From: Cladochytrium replicatum
Lineage: Eukaryota; Chytridiomycota; Chytridiomycetes; Cladochytriales; Cladochytriaceae
Reading direction: 5' to 3'
Assembly (NCBI GenBank): GCA_025526935.1
Contig: JAHLKD010000024.1
Location: 310,001 to 374,000 of the forward strand
Length of the DNA: 64,000 bases
The translations under genes and the position numbers were made by a program. How positions within the stretch are numbered: the first letter of the stretch is position 1; each line of letters begins with the position of its first letter. Below are positions 35,216 to 47,486 of the stretch, piece by piece. The notes under the pieces are model-generated. The model searched no databases. It was given only the letters and a program-made list of their open reading frames with translations, and was not told the origin of the DNA.

Positions 35216-35320
35216 TTGGAAACAATAAATGCTCTCTTTATTAAATCTCAGTAATTTCAACCAACAGATCTTAATGGGTCAATATCATTTTCCCCTCAAT
35301 GTATCAAGATCATTTTCCCC

Positions 35321-36830
35321 TCAGATTCTTGACCCGGTCCCAAACCGCACTTCCTCAGATTCGATACCAAACATTTCCACCAAATTGTCCTCATGCACAG
35401 AACGCTCATCTGCAACCTGCACAGACCATCTGAACTTGTCCAAGTGCTCAATAAGTCCACCAACTGCCCACCTATTTGTCAAACCCATGATTGCTCCTAA
35501 AGTTCGTCCAGGCATGTTATTGCAGTTCTTCTGCAACGTAAGACCACCTGCTGAGAAGAGACATTCTGATGCAGCACTAGAAAGACAGATCGCAAAGTGG
35601 TCGTGAGCCACAAGTGAGAGCAACGTCGACAGCGTACATCTTCCACCACTCTGCACACGTTTGGTGAGTAGGTTGAATACTTCAAGAAATTCTGAATATC
35701 AGCCATGTCCTTCCAGAATAGATCATCAATGCTGGTCCGCAGGCACTTCATCTTGAAGTTTTCGATCAGCATTGACCAGTTCAATTTCCTTTTTAAGTAC
35801 TGGTGTCAGATAATATCTTCCTAATGCCCAATCTTCACTGCATAGAATTACCTTGCAGACCCTCAATGCTGTCACCATCATTGTGTAAGTTGAGGTCCGG
35901 CAAGTTTCATTATCCAGCTGCAGTTTGTTGTACTTTTGACGGGACTGCTGTAGAGTGTCCATTGGTTTGCTCATGCAACGATTTCACCTTTTCTTGCTTC
36001 TGCGGAGATAATTGAATCTTAACAATGATGTTCGGAAGCTATTTGAGCAATAAATCAGAATCAGTCAAATATGCAAATTTATGTACCTTTCCGTACTTAC
36101 AACATCTTCTCCGTCTTTGATAACTGTGAGGCATTGCTTGGAGACATTGAAAGAGAGGCCATTGCAGACAGTTTGCCTCAATAAGCAATCTCTTTGCTAC
36201 TTTTTGCTTGAATGACTCCTGTAAAGATTGTGAGTAATGAAATAAACTCAATCAATTCCTGACTTACTCGGTGCTTCCTCACAAGTGAAGAATATCCTTA
36301 CCGCGAAGCTGTCGGAAGTCTTATGTTCTTGATGCTCGGAACTCGGCCAGATATCGCGCACGCCGTGCACAAACTTGAAGCATTTGTGCCACAGTCATTT
36401 TGGACTTTTTCAGCCTTCATCAATTTCATCAAGGTCAATGGAATGCCTAGTGCCAAGATGTCCCTTCAAAGCATTGGGAAAAAAACAGAGTAAGAGGCAT
36501 TTAAAGTTGCAACACTTAACCCTCTGATTTGTTGTTGAACTACTCATAACCTTGTAGCTCACCATCTTCTTCATTTGTTGGCATTTGATGCAAACATCGT
36601 CTCAACCTCAACACCGCCCTCCATTTGCTTCTCTCGTTTATAGTAGCTGTGGATACTTGATGAAAATCTTGTGTCAGTCCCGACTCTGACAGCATCTTGG
36701 GCTTGCCAAAGTTCAGAAGTTGGTTCTGCTGCAGTAAAAGACCTTGGTTATCAACCTCCCCCACCCTCAACTGCTTGTGCTGAGCTTGACAACGATCTGC
36801 GAATAATAAACACGTTTCACGCATTTCCTA
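35321..36830 (-). mobile_element. Degraded hAT-family transposase
   Basis: On the minus strand near 35650-35450 lies the hAT C-terminal dimerisation signature: LLSLVAHDHFAICLSSAASE then CLFSAGGLTLQKNCNNM, followed by a PGRTLGAIMGLTNRW helix. Upstream pieces (QESFKQKVAKRLLIEANCL near 36200; YYLTPVLKKEIELVNADRKL near 35800) are in different frames. The element is broken by stops and frame changes. Its 8-bp target duplication and terminal inverted repeats were not identified. Limits are approximate. Confidence 0.7.
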
Positions 36831-37953
36831 GACATATAACCACTTGAAAACCCATAAATGTCACTATATTTTATCGTGTTAGCAAACTAACTTCTGTAAG
36901 GTTTTGGAACTGTGCAAAGCGCAAATGCTGTGCAAGTCACCTGCGTATTTAGATTTGTTGTCTCGCAAACCCTAAGCAAATTTACGATAGCAGATATCAA
37001 ATTTGAGTTTGGGAACTGTTCCACTGCGTAAATGCCTTGTGTTCATGGAGTGTGGGAAAGATGTACTGATTTTGACAACACTCCACCAGGAAACGTGAAG
37101 AGAGGAGATCCAAGCGTTTGTAATGCCTTGATCTTGTTGCAAACACATTTTTCAGTGGTGTATTTGTTGGGGCTACATCTCTTTGGTTTGGTCCTGGTTT
37201 TAGGTTGTCACAATATCTGGACAAAACAAACATTTACAACCTAGGAGTGAATCAGGTCTTTCAACCAAGTAGAGAGTAAATCAAGTCTTATTCATTCCTC
37301 AGGAGTTCACGGCCTCTCTCGAGCACTTTCTTTCACTCCTGCCAGAAATTCATTCCATCAGATGTTACCATCATCCAATTCATCAGAAATCCCTCTTGTT
37401 CAACCACTGATAATCATCCATTTGCTAGAAGTTGCTCGCCTGATTCATTTCACGACACAGACACCCCACTCTGGGAACTTGGACGACTTACACTCCTGTC
37501 AATTTATTTCCAGCTCACTTCTTCCACCTCTTCAGAACTCGCTCGCGTTTTTCACGCAATAAGTTTCCTTGCACAATCGGAGAACTTCCACATGTTCATT
37601 CACACTCCGTTTTCACATCCATCTGAATCCCAATAATCCAGATCGCCTTCTTTTTGGCAATAATTCGTGAAACTGACCGTAATCGCTATTCGCTTTGCGC
37701 ATCAACGTCTGAATACCGCATAAAGTACGTCGAACTGCTCATCCCGTATTCTTCCATTGAACTGTTCTTGAGTCAGCTTCACCCTTCTAGTTGCCGAATC
37801 GCGGTGTCCACGCACGGTATGGGGGCGACTCTGAAGGCAAGAGCCGGTTAAGCGGCCATATGCATCATTTCCACTCGGAAGTGCACAAATATTTTATTCG
37901 CGGAGAACTACCAACACGTTTTCACACCTAAAGGGGCTTGCACAACGATAACA
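36831..37953. other. Gene-free DNA between the hAT relic and PIF1
   Basis: About 1.1 kb. No coding exon with splice continuity and no repeat recognised. The last few hundred bases should include the PIF1 promoter. Confidence 0.4.
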
Positions 37954-40222
37954 ATGAAATACAGTGCATGCAGTGCGCATGCCCTTGCCAGCATCGTACG
38001 CCCACACTTATCCTCAGCTCCACATCGCATCTTCATCGCTAATCGAGCCTTTTTGACGCGTCCACGCAGTCATCTTTTCGCATCTATCGCACCCGATCTG
38101 ATAAAGGAACTGGAACCCTCAAAACTAAATACGGGAGCATCTCAGAATGCATTTGGTGCATTAGGATTGCACAAACAGAAAACAAGAGAGTTCGGTTTAC
38201 GGAAGCGGAGAGGGGCGCTAGAGCCAAATGGTGAAGCGGATGTCGTTTCGACAATTCAGAGGTCACGCCGTCAGGATTTGATGGAGGCGGAGAGTTTACC
38301 GTTATCGTATTCGCAGCAAGCGCTTCTTAATATTCTGAAGCATGGGGAGAATGTCTATTTTACGGGTGAGAAGGGATTCGCCAATGAATGTTGTGGGGAC
38401 AGGTATTGACAAATGTTTATATGTTGTATAGGGAAGGCGGGGACTGGAAAGACACAGGTGCTGAAATCATTCGTGGGATGGTTGGAGCGAAATCGAAAGA
38501 AGTATGGCGTTACGGTATTGCGTGCATTTCATGTTGCATTCCGGCGTTATTTCGCTGATCCGGAATTCGCAGGCACCGACAGGAGTAGCTGCCGCACATC
38601 TTTCGGGACAAACTATCCACGGCTTCTTTGGGATCACACCCGACACAGCCCATGATCTCAACCTGATCCTACGAAACACCAACAAGCAACAATACCTTCG
38701 CGACCGTCTCGAGTCCCTCCAAATCCTCGTCATTGACGAAGTCTCAATGTTAAGCCCGCACTTCATGACCACCATCTCCGACATCCTCCGTCATGTCCGT
38801 AAAAGACCCGACCAGCCCTTTGGAGGCGTGCAGCTCGTCCTGAGCGGGGACTTCCACCAGCTCCCGCCCGTCATCGACGCATACGCACGTAAACGTGCGG
38901 CTGGCAGCGTGTTTGCGCAGTACGAGAGGCTCGAGGGCTCCTTTCCGGGGTTGAGCGCGCAGGTTGCGGAGCGGGTGAAGGCCGAGAGGGAGAAGAGGAT
39001 GCAGTGGAAGACAATTGATGAGAATGGGGATATGGATAAGACGTATGCTTTTGAGAGTTATGCATGGAAGTCGTTAATGCGGTCGCAGATGAGAATGATT
39101 GAGTTGCTGGAGGTGTTTCGGCAGACGGATCCGGCTTTCTTGAGGATATTGGACGAAACAAGGTCCGGGTGTTTGACGGAGGAGAGCAGAAAGTTGTTGT
39201 TTGAGCGAGTGCGGGCACCGCCAGATAACGAACGGGTAAGAAAAAGTGAAGAGGCTTTTCTGATCTCACCACTGAGATCCTTGTGTCATAGCCGACGCTT
39301 CTTACTGGACTGCGATTCATTGCCTCACGAGAGAACGAAAAGCGATTGTCGAAGCTCAGCGGGCACACTGAAAATTACGGGGCCAGTGACCATGCCTATA
39401 TTGCACACGAATCCATGCTGGAGGAGAACGACCCAGAGATGCATGGTTAGTGCAATCTTGGTTTTTGTTTGCTTCCAAGTCTGATTTTCCAAATCAGCCA
39501 CGTTGCCAGCGATTCCAGCCAAGTTATTGAGACGTTACTTTGGAAGGATGCAAGCGGAATCCCATCTGTCTCTTAAGAAGGGAGCACAGGTTCTGTTGGC
39601 GAGAAACATGAGCGTCTCAGTCGGACTCGTGAATGGACTTCGTGGGACTGTCGTGGACTTTGTTTCTAGAACCGACGAACTGAGTGGACAGAGCAAGCTC
39701 GTTCCAGTTGTACAATTCAAAGGTGTACAAGATCAAGTCCTGCTTCCTCCAGTGAGGTTCATGAACTCTGTGCCCCTTTCAGTTGTCATGCAACAAGCTG
39801 AGGAGAGCCACGATACCACACTTTTGAAGGTAATCGAGCAGATCATTGGGGCGCACGGGAACCCGAACGACCGTCGCGTTATCTTGGTCCGTCAGCAAGT
39901 ACCACTAAAGCTTGGGTACGGAATAACCGTGCACAAGTCGCAGGGAATGACATTGGACTCTGTTGAGATCGACCTGAAGCGCCAGTTTGCGCCGGGGCAG
40001 GCTTACGTCGCACTTTCGAGATGTAGGAGTTTGGAGGGGCTGTATTTGCGGTCGTTGGAAGGGATTGGAGCACGCGGTAGCTTTTTGATGATGGGAAGTG
40101 GGAATCAAGCGGTTGCAGCTGTGGACACGCGGGTGAAAGATTTTTATGACACGTTTGAGGACATTCAGGAAGGGGGTAAGCTTCTTTGGAGAGAAGCGGT
40201 TCATAATAAGCACGATCACTGA
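37954..40222 (+). CDS. PIF1: PIF1-family DNA helicase, probably mitochondrial
   Basis: Five exons in phase: 37954-38365, 38432-38514, 38573-39235, 39292-39445 and 39498-40222; 678 residues. It is a 5'-to-3' superfamily 1B helicase. Motifs in order: NVYFTGKAGTGKT (Walker A, about 134-146), APTGVAA with GQTIHGFFGI (Ia), ILVIDEVSML (Walker B), VQLVLSGDFHQLPP (III), MRMIELLEVFRQTD (IV), the SH3-like insertion KKGAQVLLARNMSVSVGLVN then G, KLGYGITVHKSQGMTLD (V) and AYVALSRCRSLEGLYLR (VI). All appear intact. The first ~45 residues are Arg/Ser/Ala-rich with no acidic residue, like a mitochondrial leader. Pif1 unwinds G-quadruplexes and limits telomerase; nuclear and mitochondrial forms exist in yeast. 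The gene borders the transposon-rich block but shows normal exon-intron structure. Confidence 0.95.
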
Positions 40223-40388
40223 TCTGTATCACCTCGCGTGGCGTTCGAGAGTATAAAAAGGGAATTTTTACCTAAGCCTCGGGTCAAGGGCTGGTTCTTG
40301 TCTTCAGCGGAAGAACGTCGGACCCGCAGCACCCTGCGATCGGGCACCACCTGCGCACGCTCATTCATGGGCGTGTTTGAAACGGGGA

Positions 40389-40637
40389 ATGTCTCTGCAG
40401 TCTGGTGCTGCGATCTTGGCTCTTGGGCTGGGATTGTGGTGCGTGTGGTCGCAGTTACCACCCAGAACGACGTGGTATGGCAATCAAGACCATATCGCCA
40501 GCATAATTTTTGAAATCCGCCCTGCTCGGCGAACTGGGATTGAGGAGGTTGCTCTTTTGAGCAGCTGGAACTTTCTTGGCGATTGCTCCGTTCAGAGTCT
40601 TCGCTGCAGGGCGAAAAAGTAAAATCACATCCGACAA
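40389..40637. other. Two overlapping small reading frames, one may be a gene
   Basis: Plus strand 40389-40622 encodes 77 residues with a hydrophobic N-terminal segment (AAILALGLGLWCVW). It lies 130 bp after a TATA-like GAGTATAAAAAGGG at about 40250. The opposite strand, 40637-40455, encodes 60 residues starting MSDVILLFRPAAKT, Ala/Lys/Ser-rich and divergent from the homeodomain gene. They overlap almost completely, so at most one is probably real. Neither is recognised. Confidence 0.3.
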
Positions 40638-41566
40638 TTTAACGCGTTAGAAGTTTAGATCAGTGTTGACTGCCTGGACCAACCTGAAATTACTAATATG
40701 GAGGAAGTTGTGGAAGAGAAGAAGAGAGTCAACCTGAGAAGCAGGGTGCTGGTCAATGGCATTTGCATGGCCGGAGATGTAATTGCCAATCAGTTCCGAA
40801 TCAGACAGATCTTGATCAAAACCGAAGACGAGCAGGAGGTTCTTGGATGATTGATTGACAACAAATCCGATCCAAAGTGATGGTGCACATCACTGGAAGT
40901 GCATGATCTCATCAGTTTCAGCCCTCACGTGATCTATCGGATCCGTCAGATCGGTTGAATTTCATTTGATTGAAATGTGTGGTGTCAGAATGTCCGCTCG
41001 AGAAAGAGGCCGCTCATTTGCTGCAACAGATGTCTTATCTGTGAATGTGCGAAGCTGGTCACCAACATTATTCAAGTAATTGGTGTGCCCGCTGCACGGG
41101 TGCGGATAAGTTGCCATCCGCAGTTGTCCCCGTGGCAGTGTTATCCTTAATTTTTTGTTTCAGGGCACGGCTTGGCAGTGCCTCCGCACTTCGTAGTCTT
41201 TGTTTTCTCACTCGCAGACGCCTTCCATTCTGGGCTAATTATCTTTCTTTAAGAGCGTAGCGAATCCCGTCATCGTTCCTTCTGCCTTTACTGTGCTCTG
41301 TTACACAGACGTTAATCTACACCTGATCCACACCTAGACAAGGTAAGGGTTTGTGTTGTGTCGTGTGTGGTGTGTATTCTAAAGGTGGTCTGTGCATTCT
41401 GGCTTGAGCGTCCTGCCCCTCCTTTATAATTTGCCCTCCGTCATCTGCCATAACCTGTCATCCGATCCGTCATACTAACCAGTTCCGTCCATATCTACCC
41501 TTTCAATCCCCGTCTGTCTGTCATTCTCCTTTCACCCCCAGCTGTCGAACCTGTCTACCTACCACA
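40638..41566. other. Intergenic, promoter and 5' UTR of the homeodomain gene
   Basis: About 0.9 kb. The last 170 bases are strongly C/T-rich, as in many 5' leaders here. A GGTAAGG at about 41340 following CACACCTAGACAA could be a 5' UTR intron donor. No coding exon recognised. Confidence 0.4.
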
Positions 41567-42636
41567 ATGATCGCGTCACCTCTACCTACCCTGTCTTACC
41601 AGAAGCGTTCGCCTCTCCTGTACCTCCCCCACAACTTCGTGGTGCCAACTCCATCATCTCCATACACCCTCCTCGATACTCCTTCGACAAGTGTATCATC
41701 ACCCCCACAACTCGCCCAACCATCTCTCTTCGATGAGTGGCAGCAACAATCTCAGTTGCTCGGCTTGGGCTTCCCTCAGATCCCGGCCGGATCTGCTTTT
41801 TCGCCGATGTTTGATGCTACCGGAGCCACACCACTCCTTTCGCCCTTCGAGTTCCCGGTTGGCAGCATTTACGGTCAGGATCTCTCTGAGCTCTACGCCT
41901 CGACTCCGATCGACCCTACATTCCTGATGATGGCTACCCCAGCAAGCATGATCTCCCCCGCAAGCTTGGTCTCGCCCTTCCTGTTTGGCCTTGATCTTCC
42001 CGCCCCCGCTTCGCTGTCTTCGACTCCCATCCCTGCGGACTGTGGCCTCGATGCCGACGGCTTACTCTCATTCAACGCTCCCGCGCAGAGCCCCTCTCCT
42101 CCTCCCAAGTCTCCCGAGACCCCCAATTCCTCCGTAGGATCTCCCGCTTTGTCTGCAGTCGAGTTGCCTTCTTTTTCGAACGCCCAATCCAAGACCGACG
42201 GCACTGAGGATGAAGATGAGGATGCGGACGCCGAATCTCCCCGATCGCCTCTTGCGCACAAGAGCGCTGCATCGCGTGCACGAGGACGCGCTAACCACCC
42301 TCCGGAAGTCGAGGAAGTCTTTGTGAGATGGTTGCTCAAGCACTACCGCCACCCTTACCCGGACAAGCACGAAAAGCAGACACTCATGGAGCAGACCAAG
42401 ACTGAAGACAACCAGGTCATGCACTGGTGAGTAAAACGAATTCTGGGCATGTGACTAGTGTCTTAACTCCAAATTTTTCTTGCAGGTTTGACAACGCTCG
42501 TCGCCGTGCTGTTCGCACTAAGGACAAGAAGGGCAAGAACGCAGTCTGGCGATTCGTTCCGCGATGGGTCGAGAAGCGTCGTCGTCTTTTCCCGCAGCTC
42601 GCGAAGGAGTTTGACGCCGTCGAGCTGTTGCAGTGA
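41567..42636 (+). CDS. TALE-class homeodomain transcription factor
   Basis: Two exons in phase, 41567-42426 and 42486-42636, 336 residues. The first ~225 residues are disordered and Ser/Pro-rich with an acidic run (TEDEDEDADAESPRSPL), like a regulatory or activation region. The homeodomain is at about 237-295: ANHPPEVEEVFVRWLLKHYR, then HPYPDKHEKQTLMEQTK, then VMHWFDNARRR. The 'PYP' three-residue loop extension marks the TALE class. The intron cuts inside the WF codons of recognition helix 3. By homeodomain numbering the residue at position 50 is Asp, where TALE proteins normally carry Ile, Gly or Lys. Asn51 and Arg53 are conserved. A basic tail (RTKDKKGKN; EKRRR) follows. It is expected to bind DNA in the nucleus; target genes unknown. 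Confidence 0.9.
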
Positions 42637-44291
42637 ATGCGAATACAAGTGAAACAATGCCGTCGCTCTCTCGCGCGAGGCTTCCCGCTAATCTACGGCA
42701 TCAAGAGGACTTGCGTGGTCTGCCCGGACTCTTCGTCGAAGCACTCCATTATAAGGATTCAGCTTGCTTAGCTTGTCATTGGACATTTTTAGTTTATCAC
42801 TATCAACCTTTAATCTTTTACTTTACCCCTGCCCATTCAGTTTTGCTTGCCATTTTAATTTTCCCAACAATTTTGTGGTTTTCATGGACGCACCCTTTCT
42901 ATATTACTTGTACCCTTCAGGCCCTCACAATGCACATACCTTTTGCATTTATGTTTGACCTATGCCGGTACTCCCTAGATATACAGACACCATTTTCTTC
43001 CCTTCTTTCAATCTCCATAGAAAGTACCATTTTTTGGGGGGTGATGGTCAATATTAGTCTTCGACCCATTTCCACCTCCGTTTTCCTTACCACCTAATTT
43101 GCTTCTATATTCAACCTAGATCATCCGCGAAAAGAAGGACCTCTGAAAACCTCAATCTTGTATTCTTTGTGTGCCTCGGTTTTCTGTTTTTGGCACTTTT
43201 TTGTTTTCTGTAGTTTAGTTCACAGATAGTGTAGTAGTTTTTAGCCATTTATCCCCCCCTAATTCGCACTTGTGCTTTCCGTACCCGGGCTTCTTTTTTC
43301 TGAGCTTTACAAGTATTCTGCCCACACGCTTCCTTAAGTACACATTCTTCCTCGCGGCCGTGTTCGACAGTGTTTTCCTTTATATACCTATGACCGAAGG
43401 CACAGTTCTTTGTTTTTACGCCTCTTCTTTACCGCAATTTCGTTGTTCAAGTCCGCTTCTCCAATAGTCTTATATTTTGTGAATTAATTCCATCGAAAGT
43501 TGCTTCATGCCGTCTTTTGAAGATGAGTTTGATTTCCCAGTAGTTGTTTTAGCATTTCATTCGTATTGGTTTTTTCGCCTTGTTAGCACAACATCTTGGT
43601 TGCGGGGCATGATCTGTTTTGTGTTTGAGGGACGTTCACAGTTCCCTTCATTTGTTCAGTTTGGTAGATTTGTGTTCACCACAACTTGCCTTTTTCTACT
43701 TCATTTTGTTTCGTTATGGTGTTGACTTGTTCCAGCATACTTACCATTTACAGACAGAAGGAAACGAAATACGATTACCAATTTTTTGTTGCTGCAAGAG
43801 ATTAAGAGAAGATTTCAGAAAATCAATGGGACTAGGTTTAGTTTCAGCAAATATATTTCATTTTTTGGACAGCTAAAAGTTTAGCATTGGAGCGAACCAG
43901 CTTCAATAGTTCACAGGCGACCGGCTTTTTTCCTTTTTGGATTATCTTTTTTGCATCTTATTTCTTCCTTCTTTCTTCCCCTCTGAAGCAACGGATTACA
44001 TGTGTACTCTGAGACATCATCTCATTCTGTACCTGTGCCTGCTCTGCTTCTGATAACCAGATTCCATTCATCAATTTTTCTGCGATCTGAAGCTACGATG
44101 TATTGATTCTTCACTTGATGTATGAAACTTCGATGCCCTCAGAATGTCTTTTCTACCAATATGCATTTCAGTGTCCATCCATATGATGCCATCTGATTCT
44201 CAAGTCCTGTGTGGATTCCGCAGCACCGGGATCTAACTCAAAAGCGAAAGCGCGAATTTTTCGTTTCTCACACTTATGAAATCTTCCTTTT
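42637..44291. other. Intergenic, T-rich, no gene recognised
   Basis: About 1.65 kb, mostly T-rich on the plus strand. It probably holds the homeodomain gene's 3' UTR and the cystathionine gamma-lyase promoter. Open frames are short, hydrophobic by composition and not splice-linked. Confidence 0.4.
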
Positions 44292-45679
44292 ATGTCACCT
44301 ACTAACGGAACAACTAACGGCCACTCCGCTGCTCATCACGGTTTCGGGACCCTCGCTGTCCATTCCGGACAAGAGCATGGTACGATTGTTGTGGGTTGAA
44401 CGAGTGATATAATGTTCAACAACTCCTCTAGACCCCATCACACGGGCAGTGATCCCTCCGATCTCACTCTCCACGACTTTCTCCCAATCTGCTGCCGGCG
44501 TACACGCCGGCTACGACTACTCCCGCTCCGGGAACCCTACCCGCGCAAACTTTGAAACCGCAGTCGCGGCACTCGAGAAGGCTCGCTTTGGGCTCGCTTT
44601 TGCCTCTGGGTCTGCGACCACGGCGACGCTGGTGCACTTGGTAAAGGCTGGCGGACACGTTGTGGTTGTCAACGATACCTATGGCGGGACTTTCCGATAC
44701 TTTACAAAGGTCGCGGAACCTGTCAATGGCGTTGAAGTGACTTTTGTTGACCTGAGGAATGCTGAGAACTTGAAGGGAGCTTTGAAGGAGAACACACAGG
44801 TTGGTTTTTTTGTGAACCCGGCTGTTAATACCCGGTGTTAAAGCTACTGGTTTTGCTCCAGATGGTGTGGATTGAAACGCCAACGAACCCCACTCTCAGG
44901 CTCATTGACATTTCTGCCGTCGCAGCTATTGCACACGCACACCGCTCGCGACCCCTCTTGGTCGTCGACAACACGTTCTTGTCCCCATACTTCCAGAACC
45001 CTCTGCTTCATGGAGCAGACGTTGTCGTGCACTCTGTCACTAAGTACCTCAACGGCCATTCTGACGTGATCATGGGCGTCGCCGCCACGAACGACGAAGC
45101 CATCTACAGCCGCCTCAAGTTCCTCCAGAATTCCCTCGGCGCAATCCCAAGCCCAATGGACTGCTACCTCGCCCAACGCGGTCTCAAAACGCTCCACCTC
45201 CGTAACTCAGACATTACTATATTTTTTTTGGAAGCTTCTCACATGCATTTTCCATTCCAGGCATGCGTCAACACCAAACCAACGCTCTCGCCGTCGCTAC
45301 CTTCCTCTCCGAACGCAGCGACCTTGTCGCTGAGGTGATCTACCCCGGCCTCTCGAGCCACCCACAGCACGAACTTGCTCTCAAGCAGCAGTCCGGATTC
45401 GGCGGGATGGTCTCATTCCGTTTCGTGTCGCGGAACCTCGAGCAGAGCAATGCGTTCCTTGGCGCGTTGAAGCTATTTGCGCTCGCTGAGAGTCTCGGTG
45501 GCGTTGAGAGCCTTGCGGAGCTTCCGGCTGTGATGACGCACGCGAGCTTGACCGAGGAGGCGAGGAGGGAGCTTGGAGTCGACGCTGGACTTGTGAGGTT
45601 GAGTTGCGGTGTGGAGGAGACGGAGGATTTGGTGGAGGATATCAAGAAGGCGCTTGAGGTGGCGGCGAAGGTGAAATAA
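44292..45679 (+). CDS. CYS3: Cystathionine gamma-lyase
   Basis: Four exons in phase: 44292-44379, 44432-44799, 44862-45201 and 45261-45679; 404 residues, the usual family length. It is a PLP enzyme of the Cys/Met metabolism family that cleaves cystathionine to cysteine, 2-oxobutyrate and ammonia. Motifs: GTLAVHSGQE, YSRSGNPTR (phosphate contact), FASGSATTATL, WIETPTNPTLRLIDI, VVDNTFLSPY (Asp to pyridine N), VHSVTKYLNGHSD (Lys forms the Schiff base) and FALAESLGGVESL near the C-terminus. The last motif favours gamma-lyase over other family members, but cystathionine gamma-synthase or homocysteine synthase cannot be fully excluded. Cytosolic; links transsulfuration to cysteine and glutathione supply. 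Confidence 0.93.
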
Positions 45680-45805
45680 AGGAACTTTATGGACTGTTTG
45701 AGTCATAGTATTTCCCATTTGATCATGGAGTTAACGATGTTCAATATATTTTCTTAGATTCTAAGCGCACAAAGACTTGCAAATCTGACCATGGCAGAAA
45801 AACAA

Positions 45806-46912
45806 TCACAGAAGGATATTAACAAGTGACCTAAAGCTCACAACCAGCTTTACTCCGCTCACACTCTGCTTGGGCTCATCCAAGCCCGCTGGTATTCCTT
45901 CCAGAACACCTGGAAGCAACTTAGCCTTAGGGCTAGGAATATACTCTCCGTCTTCTAGCTTCCTCTTCAACCACTCCCCAAAGCGAACCGTGAAAACTCG
46001 GTCCGTTCTTTTACGTCGTCTGGAATTTTGGCAAACTTGACAATCATCCCACGGTGCGTCGGGTTCTCTGCCCATCACGCTAGTTATTTCACCGCAGTTG
46101 CGGACGCGAACCGTGGCGGCGTAATATTGTCTCCCCTAGGCTATCGGGGTAGCCACATCAAGATCGCCACGGCCAAGATACCCCGCTTGAACGTCAACGC
46201 CGTCGGCAGTGACAGCTTGGATGAACTTCTGAGCGACATCAGGATCGTTGTAATCGACAGGTGGTGAGCACCGACCTTTCAAGCACTCATGGTGGTGTGA
46301 CTTGCAGTTGTGTAGACGTAGAACCCCATCGATTTAGACCTGAAGCGCCGCAGAACCGACGCTTCCGGACGCAGACCACAACAAGAAGCTCGTTTTGTCT
46401 TTCGGCAAATGTTTTGTAGTGATCGGGACGCCAACTGTATTCAAACCAAACCACTGTTCACATTCAGTACAAAGAAGTTAGTTTTGTGCCTGATTTTGTC
46501 TCGATAAGGTCAATAGACTCACAGAAGTCATTACTGACATTGGCAGAACCGCCGCGTCGATGAACGAGATCGACTCGGGCAAGAATGTCACGGTCTGATA
46601 CGGGACAATCACTCGCTTTTGGAAAGCACCGTGGTCCGGTGCGCCTTTCCTGAAGAAGGACGGTGCGAATCCTGCCGCTCGCTGACCAGGTGATATAAAC
46701 GTGGTGGGAACGTCTGGTCCGACAGCAGTGCCTGCATCACTAACTTCGGAGACGATCACGGCCGGGTACGTTTCGGCGGAATAGACGTCGATGAGATTGA
46801 GAGCGATTGCGTGCACCCTGATAAGGACTTCGCCGGGTCCTGGGGTGGGGTGACGATTTCGAGTTTGGATCCTTTGAAGGGGATGATCGCGGCGGGGTGT
46901 TCTGAGCTCATT
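45806..46912 (-). pseudogene. Medium-chain dehydrogenase/reductase pseudogene
   Basis: Ordered blocks of a quinone-reductase-like MDR enzyme lie in shifting frames. MSSEHPAAIIPFKGSKLEIV (from 46912) and GPGEVLIRVHAIALNLIDVY are one base out of phase near 46845. Then come YPAVIVSEVSDAGTAVG and FLPESISFIDAAVLPMSVMT, an intron, and LWSASGSVGSAALQ, the nucleotide-binding turn. A stop follows at the next codon, where a VAKSMGFYVYTTAS-like block is out of frame. HHECLKGRCSPPVDYNDPDV needs another shift. The last block, FGEWLKRKLEDGEYIPSPKA, is again in a different frame. At least four disruptions make it non-functional. It runs convergent with cystathionine gamma-lyase. Poor sequence quality alone would not explain so many shifts. 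Confidence 0.75.
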
Positions 46913-47486
46913 GTTTGCGATAAGCTGGTGTGATCTCTTTGAAAGTTAGTACTAGCAGGATTACTAAGGAAATTCTACCCTTCATTTACATAATTCTTAA
47001 ACACTGTTGAGAACAATGTCGAGACAAAAGCTGATTTCGAAATGTTTTTAAGAGATTTCGAAAAAGTAGCAAAATGGAGAGTTGAAAGTGTACAGCGTGT
47101 TGTTTTGGACGTCTGGGGATGCTTCCTTCTGTTCAGCCCACCCATTGTGCGTTGCAACGTATTAAAACAAAGGCGTCTTAAAAATAAGACGATTAGGTAC
47201 CAGCGACATGGGATATGTCGAGCAGCGGATCGGCAAGCGTACAGAGGGCGCATGTTTGGAAAGGATGCTATTCCGTGAGCACTTTTTCGTACTGCTTTCT
47301 GCTATTTTTCCAAAAGCAATTCTGGATACCAAGCTGCCAGCAACCTTTCGAGAATCTCTATCCTTATTTATCCCTCAAATTCTTCACATATGCACATCCC
47401 ACGTGTTGTCGTTCATCAACTTTTGACAGCTCCTGAGCAAATCCACCTTCCCCTCGGCATTGGTGCCAGTAACAAGAATCGCTGCA
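46913..47486. other. Intergenic between MDR pseudogene and disordered-protein gene
   Basis: About 570 bp, likely the promoter region of the following plus-strand gene. No coding exon or repeat recognised. Confidence 0.35.

Noticed and set aside
30532-37953. CRISPR array or phage-like cassette
   Set aside because: Repeats here are imperfect, few and linked to eukaryotic transposon relics; the window is clearly fungal.
38504-38572. Extension of the PIF1 helicase exon upstream through 38515-38572
   Set aside because: This stretch is an intron with GT-AG ends; removing it restores VTAPTGVAA, the conserved Ia motif.
42637-44000. Several open frames of 65-85 residues in T-rich DNA
   Set aside because: Hydrophobic Phe/Leu-rich products from T-rich composition, no splice linkage, no domains.
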